NCBI RefSeq assembly: GCF_036370855.1 | Contig: NC_088106.1 | Span: forward strand, 30,263,501-30,327,500 | Length of the DNA stretch: 64,000 bases | From: Dromaius novaehollandiae | Taxonomy: Eukaryota; Chordata; Aves; Casuariiformes; Dromaiidae | Reading direction: 5' to 3' | In this document: positions 36,630 through 46,474 of the stretch, in pieces | Position numbering within the stretch: the stretch's first letter is position 1 | Layout: each line of letters begins with the position of its first letter | Made by a program: the position numbers and the translations under genes | The notes under the pieces: model-generated | The model's database searches: none | What the model saw: only the letters and a program-made list of their open reading frames with translations | What the model was told of the DNA's origin: nothing

Positions 36630-38155
36630 TGCCAGAAGCAAAGAAATTTAGATCATCAGTCTGATACGCTGAGACCAGACTGGTATCTGCCACACAGCTT
36701 ACAGAGTCTGCTTGGAGTGAGCAGAGGAGCCACAATAAAGACACACATTTATTATTATTATTATTTACAGCTTCCTAATAGAGCAATGCAGACTTTGGAA
36801 GAAGTCCTAGGCAAAGCCTCATTTGGAAATCAGTGTTAACGTTATGAACTTAGGTGAACTTCCAGGGAAACAAGCCAAGGCCACATTTACAGATTTCCCC
36901 TTCTCATGTATGTTCGTTTTTCCGGGGACTGAGGGCACTTTCTCTGCTGGCTGAGACCTTTGGCCAGTAATGGGGACAGGTAGGGAGTGTGATCCTTCCT
37001 TCCTCCATACGAAACGCAGAGCTCCCAAACGCACCAAACAGAGAGGAGGCAGTTAATGTGGGTTTCTCTCTTAACAGTGCAAAGTTGTTGTTCCCTCAGG
37101 CAAAAGGCAAAAAAGGAGAGCGCAAACCAAAGAAGCAGCTGAAAAAGAAATAAAAATAAACCCAGATTGGAGGTTCTGCCAACCGGAAGCCAAACTGTGT
37201 CTACTCCATCCAGCTGCAAATGAGTGTATTTCCCAGCATGCGGGTGAGCATTTCTACAGCACATCCAGCATGAACCAGCCTCAGCAACTAAAACACCATG
37301 GGTCTCCCTTCCAACCTGTCTCTTTTCAAGCAAGATCTCCATTTATTCTGTGCACTGGCACTGGACAGGACCACATTGGTCCACAGGGCCTGGCTCCTTG
37401 GGTCTCCCTGAACCCCCCAGTGGGTGAAAGAGTCAAGCCGTCCTTCACCTAAAGGGAAAGGAGGAGGAAAGGAAGCTGCTCTTCAACAGGGAAGAATACC
37501 CCTCTCCATCTTTAAACTCTGAGGCAGAACTAGGACTTTAGTCCCCGTTTAGTCCTTTGGGACTATCTCGGAATCATGCAAAATGAGTTTGCAGTCCTTG
37601 GCTTACCCTGGGGGAGTCAGCAAGGGCTGGAGGAGCCACTGAGAGCCACAAGAGGAGGCAGCACAGCCCGGACACCTCTCGGGACATCGCCTTGGTCTCG
37701 CCCACTCTCCCAAGTGGAAGCAGGCACCTCTGACGGCCTGGCCATGCATCTCTAGGCTCCTGCAGTGGCAAGCCCTGCCCGTTCCCTTGGGGCTCAAGCC
37801 GAAAGTGTAACGACCAGCTGACCCCAAGGGGACGGGCTGGGGCAAGGACTGTGGTGAGCATTCGGGCTCCTGTGCTCTTCACAGAGGGGGAGGACGCAGT
37901 TCAGGGTGGACGTACCACTGTGACATTCATGCAAGCAGGAGGATGACAGGTGACATAGCGCAGGGAGAAAAATAAAAAGGGAAGTTAGCATCTCACAGGG
38001 ATAACAGCAGACCATTGAAACACCAACGGGAGACAGAGAGAGCAGATACGCGCAGAGCTAATGACACCTTGAGACAGTTCAGACTTGAACAGTCTGTGCA
38101 CTGCACGTGACAGTGCGGGGGAAAAAGCAGAGATATTTCCATCACAGGGTGCTGT
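36630..38155. other. unassigned DNA with an (ATT)n tract
   Basis: A short (ATT)n run lies at about 36748-36765. The 151-codon minus frame at 36887-37342 includes a hydrophobic stretch encoded by a mixed pyrimidine region but has no recognisable family. Confidence 0.42.
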
Positions 38156-38179
38156 GATGAGCAGGCACTAGTGACACTT

Positions 38180-38640
38180 CTCAGCAGAGCAGAGATGGAC
38201 ATTGAAAAAAAGGCAAAAGGATTTGTTATTAAAGAGAAAGAAATATGTAAACATGTAAAAACGTATCCCCTGCATGTGGCTGGGGATACAAAGGGGATGG
38301 AGGCAACTGTGAGGATACACATTTATTTGTTTATGGTTGGAGACATTAAAGGAAAATAATTGTAGGGCGATCTGGAATAAATCTTAATTTGTTGGTGAAT
38401 GAAAAACCAGGGAAGAAAATTATTTTGGCCTTATTCTACCCAGACAGATTGCTGTGAGATTTTTTCATTGTTCTAATACAGCTGAAGCAACATTTTAACA
38501 AGCACAATTCTTTGACCAGGGTGAGCGGGCTAGGGGGAAAGAAAAGATTAACAGTGTGCCAAGACAGCACTAAAATAATTTAAGAGTATCAAAAGAATTA
38601 CAGTTTGCTTTTTTTCTGTAACAAGAGGAATTCAGCAAAC
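38180..38640. promoter_or_regulatory. AT-rich candidate conserved element
   Basis: It contains a forkhead-type GTAAACA at 38247-38253, ATTTGTTTAT near 38322 and several AATT/TTAA cores, with no transposon signature. Weak inference. Confidence 0.25.
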
Positions 38641-38644
38641 TTAG

Positions 38645-39375
38645 TGCAAATCACAGAATGTGATGGTAAAACCAAATATACACCTTGCAGTGACCAAAAC
38701 CATGGCATCCAACCCCAGGTGTGAGCTGAGTAGGGGTCCCGATCACCTTCCCCCAGCCTAGAGAATGGTTCTTGAAAGAAAGGAGGAAACAAACAGATTT
38801 TTCTTTCCTGGGCAAATTTTTGTTTTCCTGCTGCTGCTGGAGGACGTGGTTGGATGAATCCTTTCTCACCCTCTCTCCTACGCTTGCAGATCAGCATGAA
38901 GAAGCAGAGAACAGCTTGAAGCCATATTTTAGATACCCAGTGATGGCAGAACACAGATACTGCTGGCAGGTGGACAGCCGAAGAGTCCATCCTTGAAGGA
39001 GGTATTGATCTCCTCCACCTTCAGCCAGCTGGACGCCAGGCACCTGCGTGAGGTAGTCCTTGCAGAAAAATGAAGACAGATCAGTGTGTCCGCACCAGGA
39101 CAGCATGTAGGAGAAAGGACAGGGATTGCCATGGAGAAGTCCATTTCCCTCTGCGTGGGTAGCTGTCTCAATTCAGACATTAATTCAGTGATGGCTCAAG
39201 CTAAGTTGGATGAATCCCAATCAAAGGACTGGAGAAGAGGCTGGCTCCTTAAGAGCAGCGCTTAGAGATTTTTTTTAGAATAGTATTTTTTGCTGCCTTG
39301 TTTTCTGCCTTTAAAACAGATAAGGCTGGATGCTCAGGTGGTGTAAACCAGCACAGTCCTTCAGACTGTAATGGG
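38645..39375. other. unassigned DNA with a splice-acceptor-like site
   Basis: A pyrimidine-rich stretch ending in 'cttgcag' at 38884-38890 looks like a 3' splice site. A donor-like CAG/GTGGAC follows at about 38968. The enclosed peptide is unrecognised, so I do not call an exon. Confidence 0.3.
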
Positions 39376-39379
39376 GCCA

Positions 39380-39640
39380 TGCCAGTTGCACAAGCTGAGC
39401 ATCGGGTCTGAAGTATTGAACTTAATCAGCTATGTTACCAGAAAATGAAAGCCTGTGTAATTAGAAGCATTATTCACTATTTATACGATATCAGCTCTCT
39501 CCCAGTATCAATATTTGGCAATTCTCCTTAGAACTATGTGGTTTTTATTCACTTTTGTAGTTCTATCAATAAGAAGACGGCCTTACTGCAAACACTGAAT
39601 TTGAAAGGCATAAAGTATCTCCTAATTAGGGCTGCTAATG
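39380..39640. promoter_or_regulatory. candidate conserved non-coding element
   Basis: It has TAATTAG at 39458-39464, the perfect palindrome CCTAATTAGG at 39621-39630, and ATTATTCACTATTTATACG between them. This is a dense set of homeodomain-type cores. Function inferred. Confidence 0.35.
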
Positions 39641-39644
39641 AGGG

Positions 39645-41090
39645 ACAGAAAATGAAGATTCTTCGCAGGAGGAAAAGTTTGCCCTTTGCCTGCCAGGGCA
39701 AGCGAAAATTGGTTTATGAAGAAGGGTTGGCATTGGGATCAGCCAGCCTGGAAGCACAAGAAGGGCTAAAACATTGCTCAGAAATAGCTGCATGTTGTCA
39801 GGCAGATGCTGCCCAGCGTTTCCCCTGGCAGGAAATGCTGTCCCCAGCAAGTTCCCACACGAGACCCCAGTGTGGGACCCACCAGGGCCTGCTCAGCATC
39901 CCTCCACCAGTGGCAGGATTTCAGATGCTGGAGCCAGATGGGCCAACAGCAGATGCTGATTTTGCAGAGGAGCAAAGAGGGCTGCATGTCTGAGCAGCTC
40001 TGGCCCCTGGTTCCTGCCCAGGCTGAGACGTGTCTCCAAGGGACAGAGCCGAGCAGTCCCCTGGGGACCCTGGGAGGGTTCAGGTCTCAGGAGGAGCAAC
40101 AGAACAAGTGCAGAGCTTTCAGCAGGGCGATTTGTAATGAAACCCGGTACCTGCTTTCTTTTACAGCATCACATTTTTAAAAAGGCTTTTACCATCTTTG
40201 CTGGGACATCTTTTAGCAGCAAATGGCTGTCTTCATGATTTGTAGCTCTTGGGAAAGAGCGAGTGCGTGTTGCAAATTCATGCAGAGTTTCTGCTTGACG
40301 AAAGTGCCTGGCCAGCCAGCCCCGGCATGAGGGACTGCAGGGATATGTGCTTCCAAATTCATTCACAGTTTGCCCTGCTTCATAATGGTCAGCAGTTCAC
40401 ACGTCACACTATGGGACTGAAGTCACTGGTGCTCCAAGAAAGAGTGGCCACTGCAGCCCTGTGACTTTGTCCCATGCAAGTGAGGTTTCCTCACTGGCTA
40501 ATGCTGTTTCAGCATACTGAGGGGTTGCCAATGGTAAAAACAGCCTCTGTTTCCTGAAGGACCTCAAGATGCCATGTCCTTGAGGGTGGCATGCACCAAA
40601 GACCTGAGCTGAGCGAGGCAGAGGAGGGACTTTGAGTCAGCTCTGTAAGGAAAGCCCTGATCACTAGATGGATGGAGTGACGAGAAGCCCTTTGGGGAAG
40701 TGGGAATTGTTCCTGAAGGAATAAAATCCAGCATGCAAAAGCCAACATTTTCCAAATAAAAGGGAAAAATCCCCTCCACCCCCCAAATTCCTAGCTAGCT
40801 GTAGTGTAAAAAACAGACAAACAGAGTCCCTTTCTGGGCCAGCCTACCTGGCTGCAGAGCACAGCCAGGACAAGCTCGGCAGAGACACGGGGACCCCAGG
40901 GCCATTCGCAGCTACCCAGTGCCTGTCCGGGGAGCCATCCCTGATTGGTTTCACATGTTCTGCTCCAAAGCAACTCCAGTACCTGCCTTGCACATCTGGC
41001 CAGCAAAGCTAGCACACCAGGGCAGCCCCCTGTGCTCCACAGTGTACATTCCCCAAGCCCCTCTCCATATCCACCCCCTTCTCTCCCTTC
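39645..41090. other. unassigned DNA with overlapping frames
   Basis: Plus frames of 151 (39538-39993) and 124 codons (39806-40180) and several minus frames overlap. None resembles a known domain, and codon texture does not favour any phase. Confidence 0.42.
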
Positions 41091-41094
41091 CAGC

Positions 41095-41290
41095 CAGACT
41101 CCTGTCAAGTTGCTAATGTGTGCTGATTAAACAAGCCTTGAATTTGAATAGTGAGCAATAAAGCGGGAGAGAGGGGGAGAGAGAGAGAGGGAGAGAGAGA
41201 GAGAGACGGTCATCTGCAGCCGCAGAGAGTGCCCTCCGGGTAGCAATCAACATCAACGGAAGCAGGGGGATGTACCAGTTAGCAACTAGA
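41095..41290. promoter_or_regulatory. possible conserved element around a (GA)n tract
   Basis: AT-rich sequence with 'gattaaacaagccttgaatt' lies directly left of the purine tract at 41165-41207, and repeat-free sequence with 'gcaatcaacatcaacgg' lies right of it. GA tracts embedded in regulatory DNA are common, but this is suggestive only. Confidence 0.22.
41165..41207. repeat. (GA)n purine tract
   Basis: About 40 bp of GA/GGGA repeat, purely purine on the plus strand and therefore able to adopt triplex (H-DNA) structure. Confidence 0.9.
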
Positions 41291-41294
41291 TGCT

Positions 41295-43335
41295 CCAGCT
41301 GTACTTTGCCTGCTCACAGGTTTTAGGGAGGGGGGGACCAGAGTGATGGCAGTGGTGGGGGTGGTTTAGGGGATTGCAATGCTTAGAGGCCTGAGCAAGA
41401 CTTGATTTCCCACCGAGTGCTGCTGACACCCCGTGATACCAGGCCATGCTCTGCTGGCATCTTCCTCTAGGACTGGCTCTTCTCTGTGCAAACTGGGGCT
41501 TCACAAATGTCCTGGCAATGTGGCAGGGGTCTGCGGTGCACACAAATGACATGGTGAAAAAGAGGCATGGAAGAGGAAGGCGTGGGGGTCTGAAGAGTCT
41601 CCAAAATGCGGTAGGGAACATGTAAACTGAACAGCAATGGAAAAGGAGGGAAACAAAAGCACGTCCCCAAATTGTTCTTAGTGCTCTAACTGTGCTAACG
41701 AGTGCGGTGGGGAGGAGAAAGCCACTAGTACCAGGTGCAGATGGGGACTTCTGGGGCTGTCCCAAGACCATGCCATTTTCTCCATAGTGAGCTGCAGTGC
41801 AGGCATGGCCCTGGTGTTATGGCAGTGGTCGGAGCACTGCAGCCAGCTGGGAGCTTGCTTCCTTTCCACCCCAGATGCCAGAGCAGGGTGTTTTTTCTGA
41901 GCAAGCTGCCATTTCTTTGAGAGGATCTGGAAGGGAGCATGGATATCTTTCCTGCCTGCAACAGTGAAAAGCTGCTAAGTGGTGTCAGTGGCTGGCTGTC
42001 TATCTCAGTCCCAGTTAAAATAAACCATCACTGCAATGCCAGTGGCATTTCATCACATCTTCAGCATGAGGCTGGCTCAAGTCGGGGATAGACATCTTTT
42101 TAATTATATAAATCAAAATAAATAAAATATCATGCCCTCAGGCCCACTGCAGAGTGCCGTGCCTCATAGAAAAGCACTTGAAGGCAGAGTGGTTTTGGGG
42201 AAAGGCAGCTCTCTCCACCGCACAGCTGAGGGGAGGAAGGAATAGTGATGCTAAAGGGTCAAATCCACGCCTGGAAGTCTGAAGGAGTTTAGGAGCCATC
42301 GCCAGAGCCATTTGAAAGCCTGTAGACAAGAGAGAAATAGCCCTGGCTCAAAAAAACACAAGCAAAACATGGGAAAAGTGGCCGCTGGTGCTGCAAAGGA
42401 GGGAGCACCAGCAGCCCTGGGAGAGAGGACTTGTCCCTACAACTGAGACAGGGAAGGAGATGGGGATGGGGAGGAAAAGGTCAATGGGCCTGTGTGCGGC
42501 TGGAAGGGAAAAATGATTGGCCCAGGAGTTTAAAGAAAGTCTTTTTTTTTTTTTAATCCCTTAAACTGCTTCATCCAGTTCTTCAGCCTTGTCCTCAGCA
42601 ATGGGTTTGTAGCATCACAGTACGGGTTGTTTGATCTCTTTGGTAATGCTGGACTGGATCTCTCTATTCAGTCTGTCATTTTACAATTAATCGATCCAAA
42701 ACAAATGAAAAGTTGTTCTTGGCATCGGTCACCCAACTGGTCTGCTGAAAAGGAGAGCCACCAGGGGAACATTTTACTAAAAAGTGGCTGACGTTTAAGT
42801 TCTTGTTATTGCTTTCACATTTTATTCTGTTGAACTCAAAATCTCCCAGTTTAGAAAAAGTAGAGGGAGAGACTGGAAATGTATATGATCTTTCTGCAGC
42901 TGTTTTTTTTCATTGTATGGACTTCTGGTATGGCCCTGTAGAGCCTCGTGAATTTTCTTTAATAGCCAATATGACCACTCTGTACTATTTGAAAAAGAAT
43001 TTTAAAACTTGAAACTAATATTTTTTAAATTTAGAAAAATCAAGTGACTCACAACAGAAATTAGCCCCTTCAGAATCATCTCAATGAAATATTTTGCTTT
43101 TTTTTAAGGCAGTGAGGGGGTTACCAAAGCCACCCATAAATTCCTCTTCACTTCTAGTCCCTGAGCAAAAACTTGATGCCTTTCCGAAAGATATGTATTA
43201 GATCTGCTGCAAGGTATTGGTCTAGAAGTGGGAGATCACTGGGACACACACTGTGCTGTGCTGTTCCAGGGTCTGACTCCATTAGATGCTCAAAGCAGTT
43301 TTGCCTGGCCCTGACACCTATGGGCCTGCAAAGCA
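41295..43335. other. unassigned DNA
   Basis: The 161-codon minus frame (41286-41771) has no recognised domain. 42560-42790 is repeat-free with 'acaattaatcgatcc' near 42683 and may be a further regulatory block. Confidence 0.42.
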
Positions 43336-43339
43336 GGTG

Positions 43340-43560
43340 AAATCTTCATCACCAATGCATAATTACCTTATCTCTGATCTTAGTTTTAAATATTTCATCA
43401 TGAAGTGCTGTCTATTTACATTTCCACTCCTAGCAATTTCATATCAGAAGTGACACAATGTCATATTTACATTAATTGGATATTCTGGGTTTACTGCTCA
43501 CTCCGTGGAGGGTTTAAGAAACCACATATTATACAATATAAAATAGATGTTTGTGCACAG
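43340..43560. promoter_or_regulatory. AT-rich candidate conserved element
   Basis: It has 'atgcataattacc' near 43357, 'tttacattaattgg' near 43465 and several ATTT/TAAA cores, with no repeat signature. It probably belongs with the block at 43800-44110. Confidence 0.33.
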
Positions 43561-43799
43561 TGTATAATTTAACACATGAGATACACAAGGTCTTACAGCA
43601 TAGAGTTTTAAACAACAGCATTTCAGCCTCTAAAGTACAGCGGCAAGGGAAACATTTTCCATGCTCAGTTTCTCTGCTATTGGAACATTTGTTTTTTATT
43701 CTGAATATTTCAGCACATCTATTTACCTGGCACTATATTTAGTACCACAGTACCAAGATGGCATATATAAAGATTCAATTGCAATTCCCATCTGATGTC

Positions 43800-44110
43800 C
43801 CTTCCCTCTCCTTTTTACCCCCTTTTTTATGTCCGCACTCTGAATTCAGCACAAAGTTGGTGTGTTTAATTTAAAAAGAAGTAAAACGCGCCAGGAGACG
43901 CCTCAGACCACTGCAAATCACCTACTTTATAGAGGCAGTAAAATTGTGTATCGGATTAAAAGTGATGCTGATCTGAAATTTATGATAACTTTTAATGGCA
44001 TTATAATTTTTTTTCCCTGTGCGCTCCATCACTGAATCGTTTGGATGCACAGTACAGCAAGATGAAATTTGTAAGGGAAGAACATTACATAGGCAAGCAC
44101 AGAGGGGGGA
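43800..44110. promoter_or_regulatory. candidate highly conserved non-coding element
   Basis: A repeat-free segment with GGATTA at 43953-43958, 'tttaatggcattataattt' near 43990, an octamer-like CTGCAAAT near 43911 and CGTTTGGATGCAC near 44038. Stops occur in all frames. The texture matches deeply conserved vertebrate enhancers; no named element is recognised. Confidence 0.38.
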
Positions 44111-44114
44111 AAAA

Positions 44115-45145
44115 AGGCAGTGGCATAATGCAATAGCCCCTTTTTGGTGTCTGAAAGCTGCTGCTGCCACGCACTCTGCAGGGGCCCTTGAGGCTGGGCT
44201 GGGCTGATTCAGTCCCAGCAACGCGGAGGCGTGGACGTGCTCGGCACTAGAGAGTGAAATATCATGTGGAACAAAAGGCGGTTATTTAGGAGAGCCCTGG
44301 GATCGAACCATGCTGGGTGTCGCTAGCAAAGGTCTGGTGTCATTTCTTTCCCTGGCTGGCATGAATCAAGACTCCTTTTTCCTGTGCTAGGCAAAGACTG
44401 CAGCAGAGACATCCGCCCTTTGCAGTATATCTACCTGGAGAGCGTTAGGATTTCCTGCCACCGTCACTGCTCTCCTTTCTCTGCCGCATCTTCTTGCTCT
44501 GCTTGAGGCAGGCCTATGAGGATATGTCCCGTCAGGCCAGGCCAGCACCCCACCACCAACATGGGTGACCTCCATTGAATAATGGAGGGAGATGCTAGTT
44601 GGACTTATGCTGAAAGACCCCCCAAAATTCCCCATGCAAAGGCCCAGGCACTTTAAAGCATGGCTCAATCCTGTGGCTGGTGGTAACATGGGTCAGATCC
44701 CAGAGCATTGGGAACCAAGGGCGTTTAAGGGCATGCTGACCCAGGAAGGCAGTACTCCAGCCTGCGTGTGAGCAATGTATGCCAGGAGACCACTGCTCTT
44801 CTGTGTCATCCGTTTGTAGCCAGATACAGGCCCCTCTGAACAAGCAAGAGGCTGAGATCCTAGTGTCAAAATTGGCACCCTGATTTCACCATCAGTCTTT
44901 GGCAGCTGGTAGTGAAACTTCCATTCTCCTTCTCCTTCTCTGTTTATTTCCTCACTTTTTCCAAACTCTGTGATATTACACCATAGTAAAATAGTAACTG
45001 CTGTAAGTGATTGTTTTGCTGTATTATGTGAAGTCAAAAACCTTTTGAATTGTATTTTGCAGTGAACCTGCCTTTGAATCCATGCATTTTATCATTCCAC
45101 AGCAACACATATAATTTCAAACAAACAAGTGAACAAGCCCAACAG
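44115..45145. other. unassigned DNA
   Basis: Minus frames of 100, 82 and 114 codons overlap between 44387 and 45037 without recognisable domains. Confidence 0.42.
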
Positions 45146-45148
45146 TAA

Positions 45149-45254
45149 TGGCCTGAATCTCTTATCAGTCAGTTTTACACTGGCGTAACTCCATAAACTT
45201 CAGTGGAATTAATCTTGATTTATGCTGTTGGGAGAGCAGGAACAGAAACAGGCA
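45149..45254. repeat. palindromic (MITE-like) amniote repeat
   Basis: The left end GGCCTGAATCTC and right end with AGAGCAGGAACAG...GGC form imperfect inverted repeats. The centre contains 'ttacactggcgtaactcc' and 'cttcagtggaatta', a combination seen across turtle, crocodilian and bird genomes as a short palindromic interspersed repeat. Low coding content and inverted ends suggest a non-autonomous DNA transposon, though the family name is not certain to me. Confidence 0.55.
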
Positions 45255-45259
45255 CTGTA

Positions 45260-46100
45260 AATAGCTATATACCAATGCAAGAAACTTAAAAGCAAAAGCG
45301 GTCTTACCAGAATGCCTGGCAGCCGATGAGGACGAAGGCATTAAAAGCATTCCTGGTTGTACTAATCCATGGGCCACACAACATGTGGATAAGCCCAAAG
45401 GACAGCAATGGAAAAGTTTTGCCATCCACCTGGCATTGCAGAGGTTATGGACCATGATGTTGCAAGTGCAGAGGCCTCCAAATATGAGGATAGTAGATGG
45501 ATAGTGTCTTTCCTGCCTGCTAATTCTTAGCTGCCAAGGACACTGCCAAAGTGCTGTTTGGCTCCAGAGAGTCTAAAGAGAGTGATGTTGTGGCAAGCCC
45601 TGCTCTCCTGTCTGCTGTCATGAGATGGTAGGGCACCTGGATTCTTCCCACTTAGTGTTTTATCATCAGCAGACTTGTGTTTGGGGGAGAGGAAGGAGAT
45701 AAAAGAACCTTGTGCTTCCTACAACAACAAATGCTTTCTAAAATAACTATGCTCAAAAAATTTCAGAACAGAATTTCCACTACAGGACTGATTTTATTTG
45801 TAGGTCATAATGATAACATGTCAGTAATGCCTGATGACACATTAAGCTTCACAGATTTCCAGGCTTATAATGGCTTCAAGCAGAAGGCATTTTCCAGGCT
45901 TGGACATGAGACTGGCTTATTTGAGAAAGCCTCGCACAGGTTAAGATCGTTTACCAACACCTCTTCTTTCCCAACTATGAAACACTGTCCAGGAATGATG
46001 TTGCTGGTTTCATGTGAATTGTTCTTCATAAATATGCATTAATATAGCCTTAATCCTCCCCCAAAAGTATTTGCAAGGATGGAGGAGAGAGTTTTTACTC
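45260..46100. other. unassigned DNA
   Basis: A 121-codon plus frame (45677-46042) lacks a recognisable domain. No repeat was recognised. Confidence 0.42.
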
Positions 46101-46104
46101 TAGT

Positions 46105-46470
46105 ACATTCTAGCACACCAAAACCAAGCTGACAAGCCTGTAGTTTCTGGGTTTCTCCTTATTTCTTCTTTTTGGATGGGCAGCCCAGTGTGTTCTGCAA
46201 CCTTCTGGACCTCCACCTGCTCTCCACAAGCTCTCGACGATGTTTGTTAACAGCTCCAAAAGCTGCAGCCCATGAGGCTGAGCCAACATTGTCAATCTAA
46301 TCTGGCAGAATACTTTTTGACCCATCCTCTCCCACTCTAGCTGAAGTTCTTACCCCTTTGTCATGTCCGCTAATTGTATTAGCCCACTGCTCAGCATTAA
46401 CTCATTGGTGAAGAATGAACCAAGAGCTCTGAGACTGTTTGGCTTACTCAGTGTTATCTTCGTCTCTGAA
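46105..46470 (-). pseudogene. CR1 LINE ORF2 relic (RT fingers region)
   Basis: The minus strand from about 46325 to 46110 reads through segments that match the CR1 RT: LQLLELLTNIVESLWRAG, then KEKPRNYRLVSL, the counterpart of the conserved NYRP-VSL motif that precedes the RT palm. Upstream on the minus strand (46430-46380), LGSFFTNEL matches the 'AFFASVF' part of the linker. Roughly the segment that would encode the GPDG motif is lost, and an in-phase stop separates the pieces. It is a dead fragment in the same orientation as, but from another part of ORF2 than, the relic at 29000-29640. Confidence 0.75.
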
Positions 46471-46474
46471 CAGT

